Made by a program: the position numbers and the translations under genes
Assembly: GCA_029262275.1 (NCBI GenBank)
Contig: JAJCZS010000015.1
Location: 1-44,559 of the forward strand
DNA length: 44,559 nucleotides
Reading direction: 5' to 3'
Source of the DNA: Deltaproteobacteria bacterium
GTDB taxonomy: Bacteria; Desulfobacterota_D; UBA1144; Nemesobacterales; UBA2774
The notes under the pieces: generated by a model
What the model was told of the DNA's origin: nothing
Databases searched by the model: none
The model's input: the letters and a program-made list of their open reading frames with translations, nothing else
Shown here: positions 1 to 8,689 of the stretch, piece by piece
How positions within the stretch are numbered: the stretch's first letter is position 1
Layout: the number at the start of each line of letters is the position of its first letter

Positions 1-1
1 G

Positions 2-178
2 ATAGTAGAGGCTAATTGTGAGCTATTTCAAACGGTTGAGCCAATTGTATCTGGAAGGAATTATCGTGTAATTGTAGATACAACGCAGAACTCACATGAT
101 TCAAGAATAAAGCATCATCCAAGAGATGTGCCTCCAGGAGATCAGGTTATTATACAGTTTACTAATGCTCCTGAGTAA
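2..178 (+). CDS. 3' end of an unidentified protein
   Basis: An open frame enters from the left edge and stops with TAA at 176-178, giving the last 58 residues of a protein that ends in ...FTNAPE. No start is visible, so the gene is truncated by the window. The fragment is polar, has one cysteine, and matches no family I recognise. A rho-independent terminator follows 30 bases after the stop, which supports this being a real gene end. Confidence 0.6.
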   Translation: MVEANCELFQTVEPIVSGRNYRVIVDTTQNSHDSRIKHHPRDVPPGDQVIIQFTNAPE

Positions 179-207
179 ATAAGGTTATATATTTCTAATC
201 TAAATAT

Positions 208-244
208 AGGGAGCCTGCTATTTATATATTTAGGCTCCTTTTTT
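208..244 (+). terminator. Rho-independent terminator
   Basis: GGAGCCT (210-216) pairs with AGGCTCC (232-238) around an AT-rich loop and is followed by a T run. It closes the partial gene at the left edge and is the first of several GGAG-stem terminators in the window. Confidence 0.85.
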
Positions 245-326
245 AATAATTGAGAGCCAATTATCTATTAATATATTGATTTATATGTTAAGTTGATATC
301 CAAGTTTAATATCCAAGGAGGATTCG

Positions 327-1202
327 ATGGAAATTTTCAAACGGTTATTTGTTAAGATTAGTCTAGCTTCAGTATTAACCCTTCTGTTAACAGTAGGTGC
401 CGCATTTGCACAGACTTTCCCACAAGGTCTGATCGGTTTATCGAGCGAAGGCCCTGCAACTCTATACTCTATGGATACTCAGACTGGAGAAGCTTCCCCG
501 ATTGTAACACTCAATGGGGATGCCAGCTTTACTGGTCTATCCTACATTGAAGGTACGCTCTATGGGACGGATCTTTCGAGTTTTCCTGGATCTCAGTCTA
601 GTGAGGATATTGGATCGATCTCTCCAGATGGAACTATTACATTTCTAGGGGACCAGGACGGCTCAAGCAACTGGTGGGGACTGGCGTCAAATGACTGCGG
701 AGCAAATGTTTTATATAGTCACAGTCAGGACACCGGCGCTCTTGTGGTTCAGTTTCCAGACGGTACAACTCAAACTATTGGCGATGATGTAGGTGTCGTA
801 ATGGCGGGTATGGCTTATGATGACCTAGCGGGCATATTGTATGGTCACGGGGAAGATGGTTTCCTCTACACAATTTCAACAACAACAGGTGCCTTAACCT
901 TAATTGGTGATTCAGGTTTAGGGTCAGATATCAGTGTCGGCCTTGCCTTTGACGAGATTGACCGAGTTCTATATTTCAATATGTCAGAGACTTTATATAC
1001 TCTTAATGTTAACACAGGCGAACCAACATTAGTTGGTCCAAATTTGGTGTTCGATGAGCCATCTATAGATGGGCTTGCGTGGTTAGATCCGTGTATAACT
1101 CAAGAAGTTCCAACACTCTCTGAGTGGGGACTAATAGCAATGGCCGGTCTTCTTGGAATAGTCGGATTTATGGTTGTTAGAAGAAGACAAGTTGTAGCCT
1201 AA
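327..1202 (+). CDS. IPTL-CTERM secreted beta-propeller-like protein
   Basis: A 291-residue exported protein. Residues 1-28 form a signal peptide (hydrophobic run, AFA-Q cleavage). The body repeats a pattern of LY, then a short polar stretch, then TG with T and IG (for example near residues 45-60, 175-195 and 220-235), as in propeller-type repeat proteins of the DUF4394 kind. The C-terminus is a textbook sorting tail: VPTLSEWG, about 18 hydrophobic residues, then RRRQ. In known systems this tail is recognised by exosortase H and removed as the protein is passed to the cell surface. AAGGAGG at 315-321 fixes the ATG. The gene stands alone with its own terminator. The role of the body is unknown. 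Confidence 0.85.
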   Translation: MEIFKRLFVKISLASVLTLLLTVGAAFAQTFPQGLIGLSSEGPATLYSMDTQTGEASPIVTLNGDASFTGLSYIEGTLYGTDLSSFPGSQSSEDIGSISPDGTITFLGDQDGSSNWWGLASNDCGANVLYSHSQDTGALVVQFPDGTTQTIGDDVGVVMAGMAYDDLAGILYGHGEDGFLYTISTTTGALTLIGDSGLGSDISVGLAFDEIDRVLYFNMSETLYTLNVNTGEPTLVGPNLVFDEPSIDGLAWLDPCITQEVPTLSEWGLIAMAGLLGIVGFMVVRRRQVVA

Positions 1203-1235
1203 ATATTAAACAAAAAAACTAAAAGCTATTTATGC

Positions 1236-1279
1236 AAAGGGAGCTTCGGGACTTATATCTCGTTAGGCTCCCTTTTTTT
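1236..1279 (+). terminator. Rho-independent terminator
   Basis: AAAGGGAGC (1236-1244) pairs with GCTCCCTTT (1267-1275), followed by further T residues. It ends the IPTL-CTERM gene before it. Confidence 0.9.
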
Positions 1280-1386
1280 GTGATCAACATATATCAAATT
1301 TGAACTTCTTATAAAAACCCCCTTGTGGCTTTTCTAACTATCCTTTATCCTGGCTAATAAGATCAATAATTAAGGAGATAATTGTA

Positions 1387-2100
1387 TTGAGTAACGCTGA
1401 AATAAATAAACCACACCACGACGAATCAGCAGCCATGTCTTATAAACTGTTGAGGACTATAGTTGGTTTTTTGGGTATGACGCTTCCCATAATAGTTGTG
1501 GTTGGGGCATATCTTATAGATGGACAGGGCTTTCTGAATTCGATTAGCAGTTACTACCACACAAGTATGCGCGATGTGTTGGTTGGTATCCTTTTTATCA
1601 CAGCAGCATTTATGTTTACTTATAATCCTGAGGATTATCCAGATGGGTACATTGATAATATAGCGGCCTATTTAGCGGGCATATTTGCAATTGGGACAGC
1701 GGTGTTCCCTGCAGCTCCCGGAAAAGCTATATGCACTGTTGAATCTGTGGGGCCGAGTATTCAAATACTTGGTTTCTCAATAGAGATAAACACACTCCAT
1801 ACTATTTTTGCTGCAGGGTTTTTCATAGTTCTTACTATTTTTTCTCTGTTCTTATTTACAAAGTCTAAACATGAAAAGGATGCCGGATGGACACCTAAGA
1901 GAAAGAGAAATCTGGTATATATAGTATGTGGCATAATAATGGCTGCAACCCTTATTCTAATTCCAATATATTATTTTCTAAGGTGCAATTATCCTGGTTT
2001 ACAAGCTCTAAACCTAGTGTTCTGGTTAGAGTTTATAGCATTACTCGCTTTTGGCGTTTCCTGGTTCACAAAAGGAGAGAAATTCATATTTAAGGATTGA
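1387..2100 (+). CDS. Six-helix integral membrane protein, DUF998-like
   Basis: A 237-residue membrane protein with about six hydrophobic helices (near residues 20-44, 63-80, 90-110, 135-157, 176-196, 207-227). The segment SSYYHTSMRDVLVG after helix 1, the small-residue AGIFAIGTAVFP helix and the closing sequence FGVSWFTKG are typical of a widespread uncharacterised family that I relate to DUF998 from memory. The start is TTG, set by AAGGAG at 1372-1377 nine bases upstream; an ATG at codon 17 is the alternative. No partner gene is evident and the function is unknown. Confidence 0.7.
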   Translation: MSNAEINKPHHDESAAMSYKLLRTIVGFLGMTLPIIVVVGAYLIDGQGFLNSISSYYHTSMRDVLVGILFITAAFMFTYNPEDYPDGYIDNIAAYLAGIFAIGTAVFPAAPGKAICTVESVGPSIQILGFSIEINTLHTIFAAGFFIVLTIFSLFLFTKSKHEKDAGWTPKRKRNLVYIVCGIIMAATLILIPIYYFLRCNYPGLQALNLVFWLEFIALLAFGVSWFTKGEKFIFKD

Positions 2101-2235
2101 AATTATCTTGAATGGTTATAAAAATATTACATATTGTTTCTCAACTAATAATTTGATATGATAATAAATAAGTTTTATTACAATCTTGAGAACATCTTTA
2201 TCTACAAACGTGTTTATATACAAAGGAGGAGTAAG

Positions 2236-3609
2236 ATGGCGAATAAGTTTATTCTTTTTCTACTCATGTTTAGTATATTTCTGCTTTTTCCTGGCATAAG
2301 TAATTCACAGCCAAACCAAGCCTGTCAGCTGATTCAGCTAACTGATACTGAAAGAGATTCAAGAGATGCTGATGTATGTGGAGATGGAACCGGTGTGATA
2401 TTTACTTCACGTGGAGATATCTTAAATAATGGCCACCCAGAACAGGAAGATATATTTTTTGCAGATATTACAGACCCGTTTAATCCCGTTTTTTATCAAC
2501 TAACCAACACTCCTGAGAATGATGATCGACCCTCAATAAGTGATGACTGTACTTTTGTATCCTTTGATTCTGATGCAGATTATACAGGTATGAATGCTGC
2601 TGGTGAAGATGAAATGTTCTTAATAAACATAAGCGATCCGAACAACCCTCTGTTTCTCCAGCTTACACCTAACATAGCCAATAGCAGCATTGGGGGAAAT
2701 ATAAGTGGTGATGGAACAAAAATTGTTTTCCAAAGTAATCGTGATTACACCGGTATGAATGGCGATGGTAGTCGTGAGTTTTTTGTTTTTGATTCATTAA
2801 ATATTCCAATTCCTATTGGACAAATGACTAATGATCCTAATGCTGATGGAAGCATTATCCAAAATCCTACGGCCGATTTTGACGGAACCAGGGTGGCATT
2901 TGTTTCAACTGAGATGTATATACCGCCAAACAATATTCCAAATGGAGCGCGACAGCTATTTCTAGTAGATGTTTTGTATAATCCTCCAAACCCCATTGTG
3001 ACGGATGTCTTTCAGATAACAAATTTGCCAAATAACGATTTTAGTTCTACATCACCAACATTTACTCCCAATGGTAACTACATACTATACGGTTCGAATG
3101 ATAATACAGGAGGAATGAACCCTGATGAAGAAAGAGAGCTTTTCTTGGCTAATGTTACAAATCCTAACGCACCTGTAATTACACAAATAACGAAATCTCC
3201 GACGTTCACTACTTCAAGTGGTGCAATTAACACCGATGCAACATCGGTTGCCTTTATAACTAGGAGTGTAACTTTTTCGAATGGTGAAGATGAGGAAATA
3301 ATATTAGGTGATACGAATGATCCTAATAATCCATCGTTTATTTCATTAACACGGTTCTTAGCAGGAAATGATATAGATAGTTTATCAGCATCAAATGATT
3401 TGTTCTATATGGCTTTTGAGAGTGACTCTCCAATAATCGGCAATAACCCGGATGAGAGTGATGAAGTCTTTCTACTTATCAATGATGATTGTGGTTTTGC
3501 TATCGGAAGAGCTATTCCAACTATGTCCGAATGGGGCTTAATTGCAATGGCTGGGCTTCTCGGAATAGTTGGTTTTATGGTTATCCGCAGAAAACAGCTT
3601 GCTGCTTAA
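2236..3609 (+). CDS. IPTL-CTERM secreted WD40-like (PD40/TolB-type) propeller protein
   Basis: A 457-residue exported protein. The frame is open further upstream (to 2158), but AAAGGAGG at 2222-2229 places the start at ATG 2236, which begins directly with a signal peptide (hydrophobic run, then SNSQ). The body has repeated blades of about 60 residues with SxDGTxxxFxSxxD-like cores (DDCTFVSFDSDADYTG, SGDGTKIVFQSNRDYTG, TPNGNYILYGSNDNTGG), the pattern of TolB/PD40 propellers. It ends with IPTMSEWG, a hydrophobic helix and RRKQ, an exosortase-H-type sorting tail. It is a single gene with its own terminator. A binding or structural surface role is inferred only. Confidence 0.85.
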   Translation: MANKFILFLLMFSIFLLFPGISNSQPNQACQLIQLTDTERDSRDADVCGDGTGVIFTSRGDILNNGHPEQEDIFFADITDPFNPVFYQLTNTPENDDRPSISDDCTFVSFDSDADYTGMNAAGEDEMFLINISDPNNPLFLQLTPNIANSSIGGNISGDGTKIVFQSNRDYTGMNGDGSREFFVFDSLNIPIPIGQMTNDPNADGSIIQNPTADFDGTRVAFVSTEMYIPPNNIPNGARQLFLVDVLYNPPNPIVTDVFQITNLPNNDFSSTSPTFTPNGNYILYGSNDNTGGMNPDEERELFLANVTNPNAPVITQITKSPTFTTSSGAINTDATSVAFITRSVTFSNGEDEEIILGDTNDPNNPSFISLTRFLAGNDIDSLSASNDLFYMAFESDSPIIGNNPDESDEVFLLINDDCGFAIGRAIPTMSEWGLIAMAGLLGIVGFMVIRRKQLAA

Positions 3610-3637
3610 AAATTTAACAATTCATATTAAAAATTAG

Positions 3638-3677
3638 AAAGGGAGCTTGGTACATACAGTGCCGGCTCCCTTTATTT
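3638..3677 (+). terminator. Rho-independent terminator between convergent genes
   Basis: AAAGGGAGC (3638-3646) pairs with GCTCCCTTT (3665-3673), followed by ATTTAT. It lies between the IPTL gene ending at 3609 and the minus-strand GH17-like gene ending at 3683, so it may serve both. The left flank AAAATTAGAAAGGGAG recurs almost unchanged at 8316-8331. Confidence 0.85.
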
Positions 3678-3682
3678 ATGTT

Positions 3683-4930
3683 TTAAGGACAAGTAAATAG
3701 ATCACTCACAGTGCCAGTGTATTTTGCTGTTGGATAATTTTGCATAGCAGCAGTAGTCGTCCACTCATATATTCCAAAGAATTTATTGGGAGCGTTTATA
3801 TTACTCTCATCCTCATCAAACCACTCAAAGTAGAAGGACTGGATCTGATTCGTACACGCCCAACTCTTATAAGTGTTCAACATTGTAGTCAGATCAGTAT
3901 ATAAGGAAGAGTCGTTTGCTCCAGGATTAGCACCATTTCCGGTCGTATATCCAGTCTCGGCTATAAATGATTTGCCAAGACATGCCATGGGCGTATTTGT
4001 CTCATACCAGCCGGTGATGCTCACATCAACACATTGTGGTGCAGTGTTACACCCGGCAGGTGTATTGGCGCCAGTACATACTATTGTCGGCCCAGGTGGG
4101 CTTTGACCCTTGGCGGGGCAATAGAGATCAAACCCGACTAAGTCTATATCTGAGGCATTGCAGTATTCCTCAGCTGTTGGGCTTGTAGGAGCGGTTGGAA
4201 TGCCGACCAATGTTGTAGCAATCTTCACATCGCTTCCTCCAGTGATACTATTTAAAGCTGTACGCAGGTTGGTAGCAGCCATTCCCAAAAGTGATGGGCT
4301 ACATGGTGTGCAGCCGAAACTACCGTTTACCTCGTTGCCTAGAATGATTCCAACAATTGTGCCGTCCTTAATGTGCGGTTCAAGAGGAGTTATGTATGGG
4401 CTATACTGTCCTGTAAGATAGGTCGTTGCAAAGCTCGCATCACTTGCAAGCATAGAAATTGTAGCGTTCTCTGTTCCGACTACAACTTTTACACCTTGTT
4501 TGCTTGCAGCCTCAGTTACGCTGTAGTTTGGAGAGTAGAGCCTTAAGATGTCAGCTCCTACAGAGCTCATCTGCGTGGTATCCACTTCATAACACGCAAC
4601 GCATTCATCTAGTGTGCAAAATGGATTGGGGCTCCCAGTACATGCAGGCATAGGAGCGCTTGGGATATTTTTAAACGCTGCATTAACATCGCATCCATCC
4701 ATTGAAATATCACGGTTGTTTCTGCACCTAGACACACTTGTCCACGAGTAATCTACTCCGAACTGTCCCCCACTAAAGATCGTTGCTGATCCTGCACCCA
4801 GACCACCTCCGTTATCATCACCGCCAGTGTTATTATTAGAGTTGTTGCATCCGCCAACACTGCCCAGGGTAATAAATCCCAGTAATAGGGCTATAGATAA
4901 AATTTTGGAAATATTGATAGACTTTTTCAT
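3683..4930 (-). CDS. GH17-like beta-1,3-glucanase lipoprotein
   Basis: A 415-residue lipoprotein with a signal peptide, lipobox VGGC (Cys28), then a low-complexity Asn/Gly linker (29-48). The catalytic part starts near residue 55 (FGVDYSW) and looks like a glycoside hydrolase 17 TIM barrel: DGTIVGIILGNEV carries the likely acid/base Glu200, IDLVGFDLYC follows a strand, and GKSFIAETGYTTGNG carries the likely nucleophile Glu325. QSFYFEWFDE near 365-373 is also typical. Family members cut or remodel beta-1,3-glucans. The many cysteines (C80, C97, C105, C110, C113, C207, C210 and others) suggest disulfides and an extracytoplasmic site. AGGAGGG precedes the ATG. Divergent from the gene at 5120. 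Enzyme class is fairly secure, substrate is inferred. Confidence 0.8.
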   Translation of the reverse strand: MKKSINISKILSIALLLGFITLGSVGGCNNSNNNTGGDDNGGGLGAGSATIFSGGQFGVDYSWTSVSRCRNNRDISMDGCDVNAAFKNIPSAPMPACTGSPNPFCTLDECVACYEVDTTQMSSVGADILRLYSPNYSVTEAASKQGVKVVVGTENATISMLASDASFATTYLTGQYSPYITPLEPHIKDGTIVGIILGNEVNGSFGCTPCSPSLLGMAATNLRTALNSITGGSDVKIATTLVGIPTAPTSPTAEEYCNASDIDLVGFDLYCPAKGQSPPGPTIVCTGANTPAGCNTAPQCVDVSITGWYETNTPMACLGKSFIAETGYTTGNGANPGANDSSLYTDLTTMLNTYKSWACTNQIQSFYFEWFDEDESNINAPNKFFGIYEWTTTAAMQNYPTAKYTGTVSDLFTCP

Positions 4931-5015
4931 TGAAATCCCTCCTATGAGAATATTATACCCTTGATATGGGTAACAGAACCACTCACCTATATTCCTAGTT
5001 TGATATAAAATTATC

Positions 5016-5045
5016 TTGCATACGATCGTTCGATTATGGTATAAA
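5016..5045 (+). promoter_or_regulatory. Putative sigma70 promoter
   Basis: TTGCAT (5016-5021), an 18-bp spacer, and TATAAA (5040-5045) point at the gene starting at 5120. The spacer contains ACGATCGTTCG, a small inverted repeat that could bind a regulator. Confidence 0.4.
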
Positions 5046-5119
5046 ACTTTTAGGACGGTAGGTCGTTCAATCTAAGAATACTCCTTAGGGGAGTTGTGCC
5101 ATTATAGGAGGGCTTTGAT

Positions 5120-6088
5120 ATGAGAATATCAATTCTTATTCCCATCTTGTTTCTTTCTATATTATTTGTCGTAGCTTTTAGTGATGAGTCTTCCGCTCAG
5201 ACGACGTCACCTTGGCTCCAACAAAACAGAAGTAAGATAAGTGAGCTTGAGAATAAGCTAACTACTCCAAGTGAGATTAATGTAACTGTCAGACAGGGCC
5301 AAGTAGTGAGGGTCACTGGAGGGGCTAGGAGATTTTCAAGGCCGGTTGATAATATTGATCAGGTACTTATAACCAAATTTGCGGGCAATTTTGAGTGTCT
5401 TGATAAAACCGGAACTAATAGAGCTGCTAACTACGTCGATACTCATGAACTTAAAGGGTTTTGGTTCTTAGATAAAAACAATTCGAAAAGCGCCAAGGGT
5501 TATAGAGGATATGCTGCAATAGAGGGCGCTTTTGATGATACTGACAGAGTTATGTATAACTCGCAAGAACTTGTTCAGTTCTGCGAGGGGCCTTTGTTCC
5601 CAGAGGGGGAGATTACAACTATTCCTCTGGAACGGAGTATTGAGTTAGGAGCATTATGTGTAGGAGAAAAAAAAGGTTCTATATGGGTCGATTTTGATTT
5701 TGTGTTGTATGAGGTAGTGAACTCAGATAGTTATACCTTGAACCTCACCTGTGATAACAGGCTGACAAAGGCTAAAAGGGCTGCAAGGAAAACTGCCGAC
5801 GGCAGGTTTATACAAAGATGTCCAGAAGGAATGCACATAAACGGCACCCATAATGAGGTTGCTTATACAAGAACCACCAAACCCAAATATTGCAGAGGCT
5901 CAGAGCGTGCGCAAAAAGTCATGCGTGAACATGAAGCGCCTGCATCTAATGTTTATGAAATGTGGTGTCCGGACAACTACTTTATAAAAAACAGCGATAT
6001 GCAATTCTCGATTTCTACCCAGCGCTATCCGTCGGGTGAATATCTGTGTTATCCATACCGATACACATGGACTCAAAAGAAAGGCTAA
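5120..6088 (+). CDS. Secreted cysteine-containing protein of unknown function
   Basis: A 322-residue protein with a signal peptide (residues 1-27, SSA-Q cleavage) and no other membrane segment. Eight cysteines are spread through the mature part (FECLDK, QFCEG, LCVGEKK, LTCDN, RCPEG, YCRGS, WCPDN, YLCYP), suggesting four disulfides. I recognise no domain. AGGAGGG at 5107-5113 supports the ATG. It is followed within about 30 bases by two lipoprotein genes (6120 and 6518), so the three may form one transcription unit ending at the terminator at 7096. Confidence 0.7.
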   Translation: MRISILIPILFLSILFVVAFSDESSAQTTSPWLQQNRSKISELENKLTTPSEINVTVRQGQVVRVTGGARRFSRPVDNIDQVLITKFAGNFECLDKTGTNRAANYVDTHELKGFWFLDKNNSKSAKGYRGYAAIEGAFDDTDRVMYNSQELVQFCEGPLFPEGEITTIPLERSIELGALCVGEKKGSIWVDFDFVLYEVVNSDSYTLNLTCDNRLTKAKRAARKTADGRFIQRCPEGMHINGTHNEVAYTRTTKPKYCRGSERAQKVMREHEAPASNVYEMWCPDNYFIKNSDMQFSISTQRYPSGEYLCYPYRYTWTQKKG

Positions 6089-6119
6089 AAATCTAATATA
6101 AATCCTATGGAGGTGAAGT

Positions 6120-6452
6120 ATGCGTAGTAGAATCTTGAAGTTGTCAGTGGTTTTCATTTTGATGTTGAGTTTTGTAGCTGTCGGATGTGATGCAGACACA
6201 TGCAAAAGCCTGAAAGCTCAACTTAATAACCTTGTAGGTGATATTGACAGAATCGCTGAAGAGAGGAGGAAAGTTGATGCGGAAGGTAAAGATATGGGAA
6301 GAGCTATGGAACTGTTCCAGGAGGAACAAAACTTGAGAAACAGGTTTGCATCGACTGCAGCAGATTATATTGCAAAAGGATGTGAGGAGAGGACAGGTGA
6401 TGTTCCAACACTTCCTCCAATGATGCCGGTTACAGAAACTGCATTTGAGTAA
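6120..6452 (+). CDS. Small helical lipoprotein of unknown function
   Basis: A 110-residue lipoprotein: hydrophobic signal and lipobox AVGC (Cys23). The mature part is rich in charged residues with heptad-like spacing (about 28-85, including IDRIAEERRKVDAEGKD), so a coiled coil is likely. It ends in a Pro-rich tail. GGAGGTG precedes the ATG. Lies 31 bases after the secreted protein gene upstream; probably the same operon. No family recognised. Confidence 0.7.
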   Translation: MRSRILKLSVVFILMLSFVAVGCDADTCKSLKAQLNNLVGDIDRIAEERRKVDAEGKDMGRAMELFQEEQNLRNRFASTAADYIAKGCEERTGDVPTLPPMMPVTETAFE

Positions 6453-6517
6453 GACTGAGTTTTGAACAAAGTTGGAAGTGAGAACATAGAGTTTCAGTAT
6501 TCAAAAGGAGGGAATAT

Positions 6518-7084
6518 ATGAAAGTAGCTAAAAGTAGTCTTTATTTATTTCTTATGATGTTTTTAATTATAGGTTTTGTAGCATGCGAGGACGAAGGTCC
6601 GGATCCTGCACCTACACCTGTACCAGTAACACCACCACCGCCAACACCTACACCAGTGCCTGCACCGTGTCCTTGTGATCAAGGGTGTTGTGACAGCTCA
6701 GGCCAGTGTGAGTCGGGATGGCATTGTATGGATTTCCCTGTAGTGAAACAAAATCCTGTTGATGGTGGTATGGAATGTACTTTTGAGATAAAAGGCATTG
6801 ACTGCATGGACTGCTGCAACGTGTTTGCAGCAAAGCTTCAGGGTCAAGGAACCAGTCCGATTAGAGAGAATTCCACACTGGATCGCTCAAACTCGAGTAA
6901 GGATGTCCCAGCAAGACAGATAGGAACTATTAGCTCTTCAGGAGCCGGCTGGGAGACTTCTCAGGATACCGGGTTTGGATGTCAGGGTAATCCTATTGGC
7001 TGTGGCAATGGTAATTACACTGCTGTTTTAATCTTCCCGGAGGCTTGTCCTGAAGTAGTTGAGCTTTGTTTTAGATTACCGTAA
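6518..7084 (+). CDS. Lipoprotein with Pro/Thr linker and Cys-rich domain
   Basis: A 188-residue putative lipoprotein (signal ending FVAC, Cys23). Residues 27-54 are a Pro/Thr/Val linker that would hold the C-terminal domain away from the membrane. That domain begins with a dense cysteine cluster (PCPCDQGCCDSSGQCESGWHC) and has a second one, GIDCMDCC, then ends with CPEVVELC. Such clusters suggest disulfide knots or metal binding; neither can be decided here. AAAGGAGGG sits just upstream of the ATG. Last gene before the terminator at 7096. Confidence 0.7.
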   Translation: MKVAKSSLYLFLMMFLIIGFVACEDEGPDPAPTPVPVTPPPPTPTPVPAPCPCDQGCCDSSGQCESGWHCMDFPVVKQNPVDGGMECTFEIKGIDCMDCCNVFAAKLQGQGTSPIRENSTLDRSNSSKDVPARQIGTISSSGAGWETSQDTGFGCQGNPIGCGNGNYTAVLIFPEACPEVVELCFRLP

Positions 7085-7095
7085 ATAGAATATAT

Positions 7096-7136
7096 AAAGG
7101 GGGCCAAAGCAGATGTTCTTTCGGCTCCCTTTTCTT
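7096..7136 (+). terminator. Rho-independent terminator
   Basis: AAAGGGGGCC (7096-7105) pairs with GGCTCCCTTT (7123-7132) with one G-T pair, followed by TCTTTT. Closes the probable 5120-7084 operon. Confidence 0.85.
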
Positions 7137-7276
7137 TTACTGTCATTTCATTTTTGCAATTATGATCCACATATCAAATCATGAGCAAGTTTATTAGCGT
7201 TCCTGTTCAAATCTTGACACTAAATGCTGCATTTACTACTATTGCTATATACAAATATGTCTATGGAGGAGCAAGG

Positions 7277-8296
7277 ATGGCTGATATGATACGAAGGAGT
7301 TTAACTTATTCTTTTATTGTTTTTTTCTGCTTTGCATTCATCGCTGAGGCTCAAACGCCTACTATCATTACAAATGAACAGACACTTTCCAGAGATCAAA
7401 ACCTAGTTATTAACGGAAGTTTTGAAGAGCCTCATCTTGAAGAAGGAGATGATTTTGGCGGTTTTTTACCAGGAGTTGACGGCGATGGGTACTACTTTCT
7501 TTCACCAATTAATACAGTAGACACTCCGATAGCCCAGCCCGATGGATGGACAATCTCTGGTGGAGGCACTTTATCGTACGGCAGATGGGGGAACAATATA
7601 AATTCAGTTTCAAATATGGGTGTCACCCTCCCTATAGCTGGACAGGCATGGTCTTCAACGGAAATACACGGGGAAAGGTCTATATACCTTGGTAACCAAA
7701 CCCCGCTTGCCATTTCAGAAGAACCTACATTCATGCCTAATGGAGAAGTAGTCTTTACTACTCCGCCCATAATTACTCTTAAACCCGAATATGGACCTGA
7801 TCCGCTCCAGATCAGTCAGAATGTAGAAGGGTTCGTACCCGGCGGCGTGTACAGAATGAGCTTCTGGGTTTCAGGAGAATGGAGTAATAATGGATTTGCT
7901 ACTTCGGAGTTCGGAACAACTGCGGGTGACGGAATTGTGGGTGTACTTATTGAGGGGTATGAGATCTTGTATCTGGCGATTCCTGCTGGAAATTCCAAAG
8001 AACCTGCCGGTGCACCACATGTTTTCGGCACAGATGAGTTTCATACATACACTCTGGAATTTGTAGCAAGCGATACAGAAATGGAAATTTCCTTTATGAA
8101 TTGGGGACACTTTGACTCTCTTTCCGATACAATTGGCTGGGAACGAGGACAGTCTACAGAACTGATTATGGATGACATAATTATTAACGGAATAAGAAAC
8201 GTGCCTACTCTTTCTCAATGGAGCATGGTCGCCCTGGCTGCTATTTTGGGAATAGCTGCATTTATAGCCTATAGAAGAAAACAATTGACTACGTAA
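7277..8296 (+). CDS. IPTL-CTERM-like secreted protein, DUF642/carbohydrate-binding-like
   Basis: A 339-residue exported protein. The frame is open from 7181, but GGAGGAG at 7265-7271 and the signal peptide point to ATG 7277. The mature part opens with NLVINGSFEEP, the entry motif of DUF642 and related galactose-binding-fold modules, and later has GVYRMSFWVSG and a closing MDDIIINGI, all typical of that fold. The C-terminal tail is a variant sorting signal: VPTLSQWS, where the usual Gly is Ser, then a helix and YRRKQ. Such proteins bind cell-surface sugars in plants and bacteria; here that is inference. Own terminator follows. Confidence 0.75.
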   Translation: MADMIRRSLTYSFIVFFCFAFIAEAQTPTIITNEQTLSRDQNLVINGSFEEPHLEEGDDFGGFLPGVDGDGYYFLSPINTVDTPIAQPDGWTISGGGTLSYGRWGNNINSVSNMGVTLPIAGQAWSSTEIHGERSIYLGNQTPLAISEEPTFMPNGEVVFTTPPIITLKPEYGPDPLQISQNVEGFVPGGVYRMSFWVSGEWSNNGFATSEFGTTAGDGIVGVLIEGYEILYLAIPAGNSKEPAGAPHVFGTDEFHTYTLEFVASDTEMEISFMNWGHFDSLSDTIGWERGQSTELIMDDIIINGIRNVPTLSQWSMVALAAILGIAAFIAYRRKQLTT

Positions 8297-8323
8297 AATT
8301 TAATAATACAAATTTAAAATTAG

Positions 8324-8364
8324 AAAGGGAGTTTGGTTCTGGTAGAACAAGCTCCCTTTTATTT
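8324..8364 (+). terminator. Rho-independent terminator
   Basis: AAAGGGAG (8324-8331) pairs with CTCCCTTT (8352-8359); an inner TTCT/AGAA stem extends it. A T-rich tail follows. The preceding AAAATTAG matches the flank of the terminator at 3638. Confidence 0.85.
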
Positions 8365-8410
8365 ATCTTGGTGCTATACTCATCTCAATCTTGTGTAGGA
8401 GGCGACAACA

Positions 8411-8581
8411 ATGGAAATAGATCAAAAAACATATGATGAGATTGCAGAGATTATTCACAGTGACCAAAGCCCGGTTGGGATTGATGCCAAAAAGACGCAC
8501 ATTCTAATTCTTCACAAATTAACTCAGATCGAAAAAAGATTAGAGGCTCTAGAGAGCCACCAGAAGTCTGATAATAGCTGA
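8411..8581 (+). CDS. 56-residue small soluble protein, unknown
   Basis: A short gene with a clear ribosome site (TAGGAGG at 8395-8401) before ATG 8411. The 56-residue product has no signal peptide or membrane segment. The N-terminal half is acidic, then comes SPVGIDAKKTH, then a heptad-like amphipathic helix (residues 30-50, ILHKLTQIEKRLEALE) suited to dimer or coiled-coil formation. I recognise no named family. It has its own spacing from neighbours and lies between a terminator and the next signal-peptide gene. Confidence 0.7.
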   Translation: MEIDQKTYDEIAEIIHSDQSPVGIDAKKTHILILHKLTQIEKRLEALESHQKSDNS

Positions 8582-8689
8582 TAAATTCTTGTTGATTCCG
8601 GATATTTATATGTTATTGTGGGTGTAGGCGGTGGGGTGATTTATAACTTTTTCGTATCATACCACTCAAAACTATATCGGAGGTCTTCC

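Noticed and set aside
5900-6329. Minus-strand frames of 101 and 61 residues
   Set aside because: They overlap two genes with signal peptides and strong ribosome sites and have no ribosome site of their own.
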